NCBI GenBank assembly: GCA_028023455.1
Contig: JAQFVV010012395.1
Span: 1,798,001 to 1,862,000 of the forward strand
Length of the DNA stretch: 64,000 nt
Origin: Epiperipatus broadwayi
Taxonomy: Eukaryota > Onychophora > Udeonychophora > Euonychophora > Peripatidae
Direction of reading: 5' to 3'
Shown: positions 1 to 12,325 of the stretch, one piece after another
Numbering within the stretch: the stretch's first letter is position 1
How the letters are laid out: every line of letters starts with the position of its first letter
Notes under the pieces: generated by a model
What the model saw: the letters and a program-made list of their open reading frames with translations, nothing else
What the model was told of the DNA's origin: nothing
The model's database searches: none
Made by a program: the position numbers and the translations under genes

Positions 1-339
1 ACTGTTGATCTTTTTACTTTTTAAATACAAAATAACTATAATATTTAAAGTTATGGTCTTAATTTTCTCATAAATCAAAACTTATACACATGAGTCATAT
101 GTATAAAATTATTGGAATTTATTAGGAATATTTGACATTGTGTCACAGATCTTAAGATTACTTATCATTGTTACCTACTACTTTAACATTACTTTTATTG
201 ATTTTATTTAATAAATGCTTCCAGTTATAAATGAGGACCGGAGGCTTATATAGTTTTAGAGATTTAAGAAGCATTATGCATTTAGTTTTTATATTATGGG
301 TAAAGACTTGATTTAAATAATAATTTCATAAATTTAGTC

Positions 340-590
340 AAAGCATACCCTAAAATATATTCATATTATGTAGCTATTGATGGTATACAGAAAAGCATTG
401 ATAATAATGGCAGAATTTTTGAACCATTTCAAATGAAAGCTAGTATTACACAGGAATTTAGTATTGATCCTTGTGCAGCTTCATGAATTAGAATTCAAAA
501 TGCAATTATGTTTTGATGGTAGGATTTTTAATTTGAACCGATTAAAGGAGGAAAATGAACATCTTCATTCCTAGATTTACATATATATTA
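340..590 (+). mobile_element. Non-LTR retrotransposon fragment, reverse-transcriptase part
   Basis: The + strand reads IDGIQKSIDNNGRIFEPFQM, then KASITQEFSIDP before a stop, then a shifted frame with FNLNRLKEENEHL. This matches the palm region of the LINE group that has '...NGxIxEPFxVxxGVKQGCVLAP' followed by 'DGxLFNLxRL'. The motif-B block is decayed (ITQEF for VKQGC). It is an inactive relic, probably of the same group as the copies at 10080, 22640 and 24240. Confidence 0.6.
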
Positions 591-898
591 GTTGTTGTGT
601 TACTCTTATCAATTCAAACTATGAGCTAAAGAATTATTTGCATATTTTGAATGCAGTATACAAAAAGTTTGTTTTAGTAATTATTTAAAAGGATAAATGA
701 TAATATATTTTATTTTAATGTAGTGATTTATTTGCAAAATTTCATATGTGTTTTTGGCCAGGGATTGAGACTTTTTTTTACTGCCAAGGACCATTTGGAT
801 ATTTATAATAGCAATTGTGGAGCTAAACAAAATGATTGTCTTAAAAATTAGATTGCTATAATTGATCAAACATTTAATTAATTTACCTTTAATCATTA

Positions 899-945
899 GA
901 GTTGGGCAATCTTTTAAGCTGGCAGGCCAATTTTACCTTGCCTTT
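899..945. mobile_element. Possible hAT transposon end
   Basis: GTTGGGCAATCTTTTAAGC followed by TGGCAGGCCA resembles the 'GGTGGGCAA-CTTTT...GGGCCA' ends of hAT non-autonomous elements. No matching opposite end or target duplication was found, so this is weak. Confidence 0.3.
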
Positions 946-1302
946 TTTAAATCAGAACCATAATTTTTTTGCAAATTAAAAATAAAGTAACATCATTATT
1001 ATTATTAATGATTGTTGCACATTTAATGATAATGTATCCAATTTGCCTTGCAATTATTCTTCATGACACATTTATATTCTAGAATTTCTTTTTATGTTAT
1101 GATTAGATTAATTCTTCAGCAGCTAGGATGCAGCCATTCCCTTTAGAAAATGGTTTCAAAGTTTCTGCTTTTTAAAAGAAAAGAAAAATTGCCTTTCCAG
1201 AATTTTCTGATTTTTTTTTGTACTTTTTATGAGACATGTCAGCCACTTGACAAAGCTCCTTTTTAAGTTTTCTGTTTTATCTCGCAGCTATTAAACTCTA
1301 AA

Positions 1303-1730
1303 CAGTGGTCTTCAACCTTTTCATACCTGCGGGCCGGCAAAAATAAGGATAAGATTTCGCAGACCAGCAGAAGTCTACAGATAAATTTTTTTAAAGATTT
1401 AAACTGCTTACCTTCACATGCTGAACATTTTTGAGTTGCACAGTCATACTGCTACAGAAAACAGTACATTCTCATTAATGTGCCTGCATTGCTACTTTTA
1501 TTATATCATTGTTAAAAACATGCAAAAATAAAATGTTATTCATCTGAATGTTGGGAAATACCACGGCTAGGGTAATTACATGACAATGATTATGATAAAT
1601 GTAATATCTGTATTTAATGTTAAATATACAAGATGAAGTTATATATATATGAAGTTGGTGTTTTTTTAATCTCATTTTTACCCAATTAAAAAAAAGAAAC
1701 AGAACAAAAAGTTGTTTTAGTAAAATGTGA
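1303..1730 (-). mobile_element. hAT element, one end of a copy related to that at 50956-53441
   Basis: It begins CAGTGGTCTTCAACC, the same 15 bases as the ends of the intact element at 50956-53441. It then runs parallel to the reverse complement of that element's right half, including the 'GCGGGCCGGCAAAAAT' block, 'CTTACCTTCACATG', 'CATACTGCTACAGAAAAC' and the ATTAATGTGC block. The other end is not present, so this copy is truncated near 1730. The bases before it (actctaaa) nearly match the duplication of the other copy (CTCTAAAC), which could reflect target preference or chance. Confidence 0.75.
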
Positions 1731-3160
1731 CATAGAAATAAAACAATCATTATAAAGGTGTCATATTGCTATAAATAAATAAATAATAGATATACATTCT
1801 CGATGAAGGGAAATCATCATCAATGATCTGTCTCCATTTTGTGAAGTTTACAATTTCAAAAAGAAATGTCACACACAAAATAAAAAGATGATACAAATGC
1901 AATAAAATTTTTTGCTATATGTGACCAATAAATGAGCTGATGCAATGTAGTGAAATTTTTAGAGGTGCATTCCTGCCATTGTATTAACTCAGTCATCTAT
2001 TTTGTAAATTGTTGTCTTTATTTTCTTTTGCCTTTAATATACCAAACATCAACATGTGGGAATTTGTAATGGGAGAGATAGTAAAAAGTAAATTGTTTAA
2101 TTTTTTACTTCTTTCTTAATTGAACTTAAGTCAGGGTTATCCAACCTTAAATAATCTAAGGGCGCTATCCAAAATAACAAATACAGTATATATATATTAA
2201 ATTTTTGATTAGGTTTAGCAGATATTTCAAAAAATATTGTAAAAATAAAATACATTGATTATTTATAATAAACATCAATATTATCGATTAATGATAGAAT
2301 TAAAATATCTAATGAGAGTTCTATTTAAATTATTTTTGCACTTGAAAAAAAACCTCTAGGTGGGATGCATAAAGTCTCACCATGGCCACATGCGTATTAT
2401 GGTTAGTGTTTTAAGATAAATCTGATCTAAGTCATTAATAAAGAAAGACTAGAAAACCAAGGGTATCAGATTAATGGTATTGCTTGTGTGAGTGTGTGTT
2501 TAAATATACAGATTCGTATATATTATAATTGCTTGTTTATGTCTTTTATTATTGTTTCAAAAGATTAATTAAATATACATTTGTAAAAATGAAGATATAG
2601 CTCATATTTTTAAATATACGATTTATTAAGACGTTATTTAGATTATAGTCATTTATAATTGTCATCATATTTTTTTGTTGTCGAAAAAATTGAAGTCAAT
2701 TATTTATTAAATGTGGTCAATATTATAATGAAAGTATAAGGCATTCCTGATTATTTTTTTTAATTAAAAAAAAAGACTTCTATCTTAATTTGCTTTTATT
2801 TTAAATTATTCATGTTTATTTCTCATAGAGTAGTATTTCTATATGCCAAGTCTTGGGATTCAAATCTGTCAGGTAAACACATGGCTTTTTCTTCAGGTTT
2901 CAAACACTCTAATCATTCAATTATTGGTTGTTAATAAGTATCTAAAAGTGTTGCCATTCAGCAATTGGTAAGCCTGATGAAAAACATTTTTTTTTTTATT
3001 GTTTCTTTTTAGAAAGGGTGAATGAAGTAGGAGGGTTTTTTTTCCTATAGTAGGATATTTAAAGATTATTTTATTTTTTATCTGTGTGTGTATATTATAA
3101 TGTAGTCTCTCTTTTTTTGCATATTGTATTATATAGGATTGTTTATTTTTATTTTTTTAG
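1731..3160. other. AT-rich non-coding upstream of first coding exon
   Basis: It holds short T and A runs and a small TG-rich patch near 2488-2502. Its end, a long pyrimidine tract and AG, acts as the splice acceptor for the exon at 3161, which implies a 5' UTR exon outside the window. No promoter could be recognised. Confidence 0.5.
2132..2185. mobile_element. Possible hAT-type terminus
   Basis: CAGGGTTATCCAACC at 2132 has the look of an hAT terminal sequence (CAGxGxTxxxCAACC). A partner end was not found. Confidence 0.25.
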
Positions 3161-3975
3161 CTGATGTCGAGATGTGTGTCAAGTAACAAAAGTCTTCCAC
3201 CCTTGAACCATAATGAATGCTAATGCTGGCAGAAATTTGGATAGCCCTGTGTTTACAATTAATTCATGTTCATCTTCAGCACCTCACACATCTTCAGAAT
3301 ATTTTAATGACAATGTTAACACTGCCTGTGAGCTTGTTCGACATGCTTATGCAAGCGATAGTGTTCGTCAGAGCCAAAACCAGCAGCTTGAGCAGCGAGA
3401 ATGTGGCATTTTTGGGTGTCGTCCAGTTTTTTTGCAATGCTTTGCAAAAATTAAAGTTTTTGTCTTCTTTTGTTGTATCTTAGTGACAGTGCAAGGGAGT
3501 TTAGCATCAGGATATCTGAATGGAGTCATTACAACTATTGAAAAGCGCTACCAAATCCCAAGTAGCCTTTCTGGGCTTATAGCAAGTGCTTATGAAATTG
3601 GGAGTATGATGACTGTCATTTTTGTTAGCTACTTAGGCAGCCAGCGGCATATTCCAGTATGGTTAGGGGTTGGAGTGCTTGTTATTGGCAGTGGTTCCAT
3701 TCTGTTTGCTCTTCCTCATTTTATAGCAGAGCGCTATACTATTCAAGAGCATATCATTCGCAACAAATCTGAACAGAATATGTGCCGCTCCAGTTTAATG
3801 GAGCAACTACTACCAGGAGAACCATGCATTCGTGGCAATGCTTCTACAACCATGTACGTTGTGATCTTTGTAATCGCTCAAGTATTTATTGGTTGTGGGG
3901 GATCACCAATTTTCACATTAGGTACTACTTACATAGATGATCATGTTAAAAAAGAAAGTTCTCCACTTTATATAG
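3161..3975 (+). CDS. OATP/SLCO-family transporter, first coding exon (CDS 3213-3975)
   Basis: This exon encodes the N-terminal 254 residues and the first base of codon 255 of an organic anion transporting polypeptide, a 12-helix plasma-membrane carrier for amphipathic organic anions and hormones. A polypyrimidine tract and AG end at 3160, so the exon probably starts at 3161 with a short 5' UTR. An in-frame TGA at 3204-3206 makes the ATG at 3213 the first possible start. About 65 polar residues are followed by ECGIFGCRPVFLQCFAKIKV and then helices near residues 80-103, 118-142, 147-168 and 213-238. Between helices 3 and 4 are two N-glycosylation sequons (NKS, NAS). The donor is TATAG|GTAAGT. 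Helix 2 contains SGLIASAYEIG, a well-known OATP block. From general memory of the family it looks closest to insect Oatp30B and vertebrate SLCO5A1-type members; that subfamily call is tentative. Confidence 0.9.
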
Positions 3976-4680
3976 GTAAGTATTTGATATGTTTTTTGTT
4001 TTGCCTTTTGCAATTAGTATATAAAAATATAATTAATATTTTTGGAGAAAATACCTTTAGATACATCCATATATATATACACACACACATTAAGGAAGTT
4101 AAATAGAATACAGATACTATATTAAAATATTTTTTAATTAATATATTGACTAAAACTTAAGTGATTAAATTTGTTGAATATTTCAGTTCTAAATCAATGG
4201 AATTTACTACAGCAAAGTAACTACTTATAGAATGTCTTTTGTTATAGAATCTCTTCATTCATTGAAATATATATGTAATTTGAAATAATTTATTCTTCAA
4301 GAGCTTAAAGCAAAATTACCATTTAATGTAACCACTTAAATAGGAAAAATATAATATCAAAAATATAAGTATTGCAAGACTAAAATTTATTCAAATTTTT
4401 AAAATAATAATTGAAAAGCATAAATTATCTTTATCTAGTTGAAAACTATAATTGGACTTTTGAAAAGTTAAATTTTTTTATTTGCATGAATTGTACAACA
4501 AACACTTTTCATTTGTTCACTGTAGAAGTATTCAATTGTAGCATATTTCAAACATACCGATTACATTACTCCTCTATGCTTAAGACTTTGACTGCTTTTA
4601 TTATTATGTACCAAATAAATTTTACTTTTTTAATATTTGAATACAAGTATACTGTATATACTTAAGTTTTAGATGTAATT
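3976..4680. other. AT-rich intron, nothing recognised
   Basis: Only low-complexity sequence is seen, with a short TATATA/ACACAC patch near 4068-4090. Confidence 0.5.
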
Positions 4681-5005
4681 GGAGGGGATTTGAACACAGA
4701 CTTTCAAGCTCCCTTCAGTCATTCATTCCATCTTATATAATCAATACACACAATTTCATACATGTGGGGAAAAAAAGATTTCTAATATACATATTTTGAG
4801 CTGAACCAACACTCATCAGTTTGAAGATTTGCTGTCTTAATATAAACTGAGCATTGATTATATATGTGTGTGGGAGATGATGATTTGAACCAACTGATGA
4901 GTGCTGGTTCAGCAGCAAATATTTATATTGGAGATCATTTACCTTTTCCACATGTATCAGTTATATAGGATGGAGTGAATAAGTGAAGGAAGCTCCTTCT
5001 AATTT
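4681..5005. mobile_element. Palindromic MITE (family shared with 34745-35260)
   Basis: The left end GGGGATTTGAACACAGACTT followed by TCAAGCTCCC, then CATTCATTCCATC, is mirrored near 4970-5000 (GGATGGAGTGAATAAGTGAA, then GGAAGCTCC). The core CACTCATCAGTT is mirrored by CAACTGATGAGTGCTGGTTC. The same ordered blocks recur at 34745-35260. No coding capacity is seen. Confidence 0.65.
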
Positions 5006-6046
5006 TTTTTTTAGTATTTTTTCATCCTATTTGATTAATATATTTTGACTATGTTGAACCTCAGTTCAATTTTGTAATATTTGAAAACATTGTCCAATAT
5101 TTCAATCAAATTAAAACGTCTGAGAAAAAAAAAAATTATTAAAAATGTATGCTTACCAAACTTTGCTTAAGAAATTTACAGTATGTTGATCCATTAAACA
5201 ATAAAATAATACATTTTGACAATAATAATTTCTAAGAATCTTAAAGATATACTTTGATTTTCTAATTAAATTAAAAAATACAAAATTTAGAAATTTTATA
5301 TAAACCATTGTGAAGCAACAAAAATATGTGCAAAGAATGTAAATTTTATGGTGAAATATGATATGATAAAAGTGCATCCTTTGCTTTAATGTATTTATGT
5401 TACAAGTTTTGTTAACATCAATCTCAATATTTTATACTTTCAAAAAGTTGAAGCTTTGAAAAAATTGGACCAAGAAAATATTTTCACATCAGAATTTGTG
5501 AATATTTTACATCTATTACAAATATTTTAATTTTATCATTTAATGCAGTAAAAATGTTTTATTATTATTTGTAAATTTTACTTGCAAAAGCATTTGATAG
5601 TATTTTTAGATTAATATTTAGTAATTCATCTGTTACTAATTTTCTCCTTTTCTGAGACAACATAATCTGCGTAATCTGGGCATATAATTTTTATTTCACC
5701 AGACATTAATATTTAATTTGCAAAAACATTTTTTTTTTGTTAAATATATAATTCGATCATGTTCAATGCAAGAATATAGTATTAATTATCCAAAAATTAA
5801 TATTTTTTTTATTTCATGCAAGATAAACATTAAACAGATTGATGAAGAAGCAGCATTCTTTATAAGTTCAGTAAACAAATACCAATCACTAATTTGTACT
5901 TATTATTTTATCATTATTTGAAATAAAATTGTAATATTTTTTCAATTAAAAAATAAAATTAAATCTTTTTAATTATAATTAACTTTGATCATTCATTTTT
6001 TTTATTGTATGAATAGATTTATAGAAAAGTATTCTAGAGTAGAATT
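5006..6046. other. AT-rich intron, nothing recognised
   Basis: Low-complexity AT sequence with no feature found. Confidence 0.5.
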
Positions 6047-6069
6047 ACACACACACACACACACACACA
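6047..6069. repeat. (AC)n microsatellite
   Basis: About 11 AC units in a row. Confidence 0.9.
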
Positions 6070-6074
6070 AAGCT

Positions 6075-6820
6075 AACAATGCCCAAGGCTTTATAAATAG
6101 ATAAATAATGTAAATATGTAAAAGCAGTCAACATGTGATACCAATAACAATCAACAATCTCAATCTGTCTAAACAATAAAGGTAGAAATCCACCTTTATA
6201 TATAGTCTAATATGTTTAAATAGACGCTAAAGATTGCAACTTGATTACTAATAGTGAAATTATTAATTCAAAGACATTTAAATAAACTTCATTAAACAGG
6301 TAAATATAACTTGTTCGGAAAGCACATTAACAAATAGTTGAGTATAATTTTTAACTGCAATTATAACTTTCAAACTGCACTCCAACTATGTATTATTTGG
6401 ATAATAAAGTCAATAATGCCTAAGACTGGTTAAGTCAATAATATAAATACATGAAAGCAGTCAACACTTAAACAATATCAATCTGTTGTCAAGGCAACCA
6501 TCTTTAAACAATAAAAGTGAACATCTACCTTTAAATATGGGCTAATATGCTTATATAGATAGTAAAGATTGCAATTTGACTACAAAGAGTGATATTAGCT
6601 TTATTAAATAAACCTCATTAAATCGATAAATATAATTTCACTCTTTGTAGTCAAGTTGCAATCTTTAATGTTTATATAAATGTAGTAGACCACATTAAAG
6701 GTGGGTTTCCACCTTTATTGTTTAAAGGAAGTTGCCTTGACAATAGATTGAGATAGTTAGGACATTGGTATTATTTAAGTGTTAACTGACTCCATGCTCT
6801 TATATATGTATCTGTATTCA
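6075..6820. repeat. Three-unit repeat: one direct copy plus a large palindrome
   Basis: A unit at about 6075-6310 is repeated at about 6410-6596 and again inverted at about 6636-6815. Shared blocks are GCAGTCAACA, CAATCTGT, AACAATAAA, CATCTACCTTTA, AAAGATTGCAA and TTGACTACAAAGAGTGA. The inverted arm carries TCACTCTTTGTAGTCAAGTT and AAGGAAGTTGCCTTGACAAT. A fragment of the same unit is at 33875-33930. No protein coding is seen; it looks like a non-autonomous element that folds back. Confidence 0.7.
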
Positions 6821-7748
6821 GAATAAATAGTTTAAGCCTAGAATTTATCATTTATTAGATGATATTTAAGTTATGCTTATTATATTCTAGACAATATGCA
6901 ATTTTGTTAATTAATTCTGATGCTCTTGTGAAAAGCATTTTTTTTTTAATGATATACTTTGTTTTATTTTTCAAAAGTCTGTATATTATTTTAATAGTGA
7001 AGGCCATCCCCATCTCAGTGTTACTTCATGCTTTTTTTTTATCATCAATCTTTCTGAGCATATTGGATAAATATACAGGTTTTTTTTTCCAGATTCATTA
7101 TTTGCATCCTCTGTTTAGAACTTTTAACCATTTTTTATATAGAGAGAATAAAAAGACAGAGATAAAACAAAATCAGTACAGTACCTTATTTTATCAACAG
7201 TAGTTAAATACATATTGCAATCATACTTTTCTATTTAGACTCTTGAACTCTTGAGACTAACTTATTGTGCTGATTTAATGTTATGGATTTAAACCTATCA
7301 TCCATATTCTTTAGCCTTGAGTGATATTTATTTTCAAATATGAAATATACAGACATTCTCAAGAAACTTTATTTTAATGATGAACATTAGATGATAATCA
7401 TACTGATAACATTCTTTTTATTTGAGAAAATTTTTTTAAAAAAAGTATACTAAAAAAATTATTGTATTTAATGTTTTTGCTTTAAAAATGATATAAAACA
7501 ATGATAACTTAATTATATAATTAAGGGAAAAGGTATCATCTTTATCACGGTGTGTTCTCAGGTTTACTGGATGATTCCATTAATAAGAGTATTTTGTTTA
7601 AAAGTGATTTTTAATTCACTTTAATATTTTTAAGTTTATTTAACTACTAAAAGGTCTTTTTTTTTGCCTTTTTATAAATTATGTAAATAACAACAACAAA
7701 AAAAAAATCATTTAGTTTCAAAATAATTTTTTGCCTTGTGCAGTTGAA
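6821..7748. other. AT-rich intron, nothing recognised
   Basis: An open frame at 6859-7203 (114 codons) is low in complexity, rich in Phe/Leu/Ile from T-rich DNA, and resembles no family. I do not call it a gene. Confidence 0.45.
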
Positions 7749-7880
7749 GTATTAGACTTTTTTCCCCCCCATATGTCATAGCATTGGCCAGGAGGCGAAT
7801 CTGCAACAACCGTCTGCAACCAAATAGTTTGCAGCTGCGCTGACCTCTCGGCTAACAATGCTTGACAAGTGTTAGACTTT
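7749..7880 (-). mobile_element. tRNA-derived SINE (antisense)
   Basis: Read on the - strand it has the tRNA-like head TTAGCCGAGAGGTCAGCGCA (A-box type), a decayed B box, CCAATGCTATGACATATG and a short homopolymer tail. It is flanked by GTATTAGACTTT (7749-7760) and GTGTTAGACTTT (7869-7880), a 12-bp target duplication with one mismatch. The body is 7761-7868. Confidence 0.8.
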
Positions 7881-10079
7881 GTAATGCAGGATCTTAAGAT
7901 TGATTCTTGTGATTGAACTTTTTGCTCTCAAAATTTTTAGACCACCTAGCAATTAAAACATTCAAATATTTTTATATTTCTACTAATTTTTGATTAATTT
8001 ATCCTGCCCACTTCTTATTTAGAATCAATGCAGAGATGTTAGCAAAGACTCTGTAGATTAAGAGTTTTTTTTTATAAATCCCAAATTGTAACTATGTTTT
8101 ATAGTATCTGAACAAAAAAATAGTGAATCTACATAATTGGGCTCATAGAAAATTAAGGTCAAAGATGATGCAAAATTTAATAGTTTATATATACATTATG
8201 AGTTTTTAATATATAATCATCTTAGATGACTTGTTGCAAAGCTTAAGAAAACAAGATTCATTCATGATAAATAATTTATTGGATTCTTGATAAAATATCT
8301 TTATTATGATCATAACAATTCTTTCTGAAATTAAATGATGATTTTGAGTGATAGGCACCTAGAATGCTTTTTTCCATTTGCAATTCTATTTAATGATGAA
8401 GTTTGATCCAGACTTAATGTTTTGGTGTTGCTTTTCCTATGATACTAGTTTTACCAATGTTCTGCATGTTTATATTATTTGTAAAAATATCTTGATATTC
8501 TTGTCATATTTTTTGATATTTTATATAATTATATTATTTGTGTATATATAAGAAACTGTGACAGCATGATATAGAATACAATCAAGAACAAATAAAGTAT
8601 ATGTTTGGTTGTTTTTTTTAGCAAATTACCATTATTCTGATTTCTGTTTTTATTATTAATTTGATTAAATCTTACAGAATTTATATTTGGTTTTTATATA
8701 TTTATATGCAAACATGCAGTGATTTTTTGCTACATATACATAAACTTTTAGTTTTAGTAAAACGAATTTATTTTCTTCACTTTGTCTGTTAAACAGATTT
8801 TTAATATTTTTTCATTTGTGGCAATATGTTTAGAGAAGAATTGTGCTTCCTTGAACACTATTTACTACTAATAGTAAAAAATTCACTGTTTTCATTTACT
8901 TGACATGTGGTATATTACTGCAGATGACAGATCAAGGGCAGTCTGATGGTGTTTGATTTATCAGACGTTTTTTTTTTTTAAATCACATACTTTTTCTTCA
9001 AATTGTTGATTTTAAATCTTAAGCTAAGTCGGACACCATATATTTGCTTTAGAATTGTTTGTTTGTTTTTTTGTAATTCGAAGTGCACTTAAATAAATTG
9101 TTCATTACAAGATTAGATTTCAATAAAATAATTGTTGATGTTGCTTAAATATTAAATGCTAATCTTTTTATTTATTACTGTTAGTGTTTTTTTAAAAGTA
9201 GATTTGAAATGTATATATTAATAAATGAATATATAAAATATCTGTGTTTATTAATGCAGATTGATAATATGGCAGTATTACTTTTAGAAAAAGTTGAAAC
9301 CTGTATCTAACTCAATGATGTAATGCCCTGTATGATTTAATGCAATGCTAGAGTAGTGAGTAATCTTTAAAGCTCAAGATCCATGGATTGTGACTCAATT
9401 ATCAATAAACCATTTGATTATTTTTTTTACTGCTACAATTTAATAATTTGATGTATTTTAATCTAGATTAATGGAGATGTAGCTAAAAATGGCGGATGCT
9501 TAAATAAAATATTGCACTATATTTGATAGACATATAATTTCTTAATTATTGTCAGTTCAAAATACAAACAGGGTTGTAGATAGTGGTATGATAATAAATA
9601 TTTAACATCTGCTTCCTTAAAAAAGAAGAAGATATATATTATAAGCTTTATTTATTAAAAACAAAGCAAGAATATAATTACATATTTATTAAAAGCTTTT
9701 TTAGTTAGCAACCATTCATTAAAAAAAGAAAAAAATAAGATATGTATGTATTACTTACCATAAATTTTTGTGATTATGACACTATGGAATTTAAAAATTG
9801 TAGCCAAATGATAAAATATTAATTTTTTTATTGTAAATTCTATATTTTGTTTCTCACAAAATGTTTTTTCTGTTTTTGCAATTCAGCCATAATTTGACAC
9901 TTGTTAATTTGTAGCAATCTATTATTTCTCCCCAATAAATTAAGAGATATCAAATCCATATGTGTTCTATTATTAAACTACTTCTAGTCTTTATACAAAG
10001 TATATTTATTAAACTGAAATATTTTTCAGTTATGGAATAAAAGTCTTCAAGATTTATCTTTGATGTAATCATCTTGAGA
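7881..10079. other. AT-rich intron, nothing recognised
   Basis: T and A runs and scattered TATATA stretches. No gene or clear repeat was identified by eye. Confidence 0.45.
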
Positions 10080-10700
10080 AAATGAATTGATTTAAATGTC
10101 TTGGTAACTTTTTAGATGGAAATTTAGACTTGGAAGTTGAGATGCAGCATGGATTTCAGTATCTTGTTGCAATTTTTGACAAATTAAATAAACATAGTAA
10201 TATAACTAATTCAATCAAATTAATCACTTGTAGGGCTGCCATTCTGTTAAATTTAAGTAGTATGAAATTAGACATGAATCCCCTATTGATGTAATATAAA
10301 GATACTGGGGGAAAAAATATTAAAGTATGTTCTACAATATTCAGAAAACAGATGACAAAATCTTAAGAGCAATTGGTATATTTTTTTGGTTGTCATAATG
10401 TGTGTGCACTTCTTCATTGAATTGAGCATGTCAAGTGAATGAAGAGTAGCAGGTAAAGTGATTTATGGTCAATGTAAACATGGTTTTTATGAGATATGCA
10501 GATCTTGTTTGTTTTATAAAGATTATTTCTAGGAAACTCTTAAAGGGATAAACTATTGATTACTTTCATTGTGAAGTTATGGTTGAGAATAAATCACAGT
10601 CAAAGGTTACAATTAGACACTAGAAATTTTTCAGAAAGGAAAGTTAACTAAGAAAGAAATTGAAAGACAGCTTGCCAGATGTCAAATAAATTTAAAAATT
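10080..10700 (+). mobile_element. Non-LTR retrotransposon fragment, post-RT region
   Basis: The + strand reads FKCLGNFLDGNLDLEVEMQH, then VAIFDKLNKHSNITNSIKLI, then CRAAILLNL. This fits the block after the RT palm of many LINEs: 'FKYLGS...LDxEIxxRI...AFGKLNK...TKLxVYRAxVLPTLLYG'. Stops and frame breaks follow. It appears to be another decayed member of the '...YADD' group seen at 22640 and 24240. Confidence 0.55.
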
Positions 10701-12058
10701 AGCATATTATATGTATGAATATATTTGTACTTTACATATTAATTAATATAGTTATTATAAAACTCCTCTTTTGAACTTTTTATTTTTATTTCTTTGTTAT
10801 TTTTCTTTTTATTTTGTAGTTAAAACAGTCATATTTGTTTACAAATAACTTTTAATGTTAAGAAGTAAATAATTTTAAATCTTTTTGTTATTGTGATTAT
10901 TTGACAAATATATTTAAAATAAATCATATTTTACGTCATTACTTACAAATATTAATAACAAAAACTTTTTCTCATAGATATTATACCAAACAGAAATATG
11001 ATGTGTATTTAAGGATATAATATATATGTAGGTAATGTAAAGACATGAATATGAAATTATTATATTTGTATCAGTTCCGCATTAGAAAAAGTAATCCATC
11101 ATTATATTACTTTTTTCCAAAGCCCTCTATTATAATCATTAGGCAATAGTTTCTAGCTGTTGACCATCTAGAATTGAATTTACATACATCCAGAAATCCC
11201 TCTATTTTTTTAATATTATCCACACCAGTGTTTTCTGATTATGCAGTTACAAATTTATTGTTCATCATAGATGAGAACTAATAGTCAGAAACAAGTTGGG
11301 ATATTAGTTGGCACTACCATCTAGTGTTTATAATTTTTTTTTAAGAATATAAAAATGGCACTGAAGTAAATAAATAAAGTACTGCTTTTAATAGAATATA
11401 AGCTAGGAAAATCTTGTGATGATTTGTTTTATATTTCTCCATATAATAATACAACCAGAGGAATTATAAAAACACAGAATTTATTAGAACTTATGTTCTT
11501 TAGCAAAGATGAGTAAATAAGTAAGAAGAAGTAAAATAAAAAATGGAGATACTTGACAATTTCTTACCATTCTCTTAATATAATTTGTTCTAGTACTTGA
11601 ACAAAATTTGGGTTTTTCAATATCAAAATTGCCAATTCATAAGTTATAATATTGTCTAAATTCTTAGCATGAGTTTTCAGTTATTCAACAAAAATAGAGA
11701 TTGCCAAAAAGGAAAACTAAACAATCTAATAATTTATAAATATTTAGAAAGCCAAACAAAAATGCTAAAATCATTAGAACACAGAAGACATTTTTTCTGG
11801 AATTGAATGTAACAATTATCATAACTATCTAATATTTAAAATTTTCAATTGCATTGCAATAAACTTTAGATAATTGTGTGTTATTTGTTAGCAATAGATT
11901 AAGTATAGTTTTTATGAAATTGTGCACCTCTTATGTTGGCATATGAAACATTTGTTCATAGTTTCACTTTTAAAGCCAGTCCTGGATAACATTACAATCA
12001 GTCTTCTTCAAAGAGTTTGTGTCTGCTCTGCCTTCAAGTGTATTTTGATTTATTCAAG
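10701..12058. other. AT-rich intron, nothing recognised
   Basis: No coding or structured repeat was seen. Confidence 0.45.
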
Positions 12059-12325
12059 ATGGATAACATTAAAACAGGCAAAACTCTCTATACAGTAGTA
12101 CCACTCAGTGCAAGTCAGAGTAATCAATAGATGTAGTCTGGGGATATTAGATGAATAGGTACTAGATAGGAGTTTTATGCACAAGCCTTCTGGCATCTAT
12201 TGATTACTCTGGCTTGCATTGAGTGGCACTACTGTATGGAGAGTTTTGCCTGTTTTAATAATAGTTATGAGTAAACATAAGAAAAGGTGATCATGTGATG
12301 TTTAGTGGTTTAATGGATAACATTA
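12059..12325. mobile_element. Snap-back repeat family, copy 1 (241 bp)
   Basis: The element at 12072-12312 is flanked by perfect 13-bp direct repeats ATGGATAACATTA (12059-12071, 12313-12325). One part is a palindrome: AAACAGGCAAAACTC...GTACCACTCAGTGCAAG is mirrored by CTTGCATTGAGTGGCACTAC...GAGTTTTGCCTGTTT. The other end is a non-palindromic tail, GATCATGTGATGTTTAGTGG. It has no coding. The same two ends recur at 15606, 34112, 50175 and 55848. Confidence 0.85.

Noticed and set aside
3217-3483. 88-codon frame overlapping the OATP exon
   Set aside because: It is an out-of-frame shadow of the OATP coding sequence and has no recognisable content.
6859-7203. 114-codon open frame
   Set aside because: It is Phe/Leu/Ile-rich from T-rich DNA, with homopolymer runs, no domain and no splice context.
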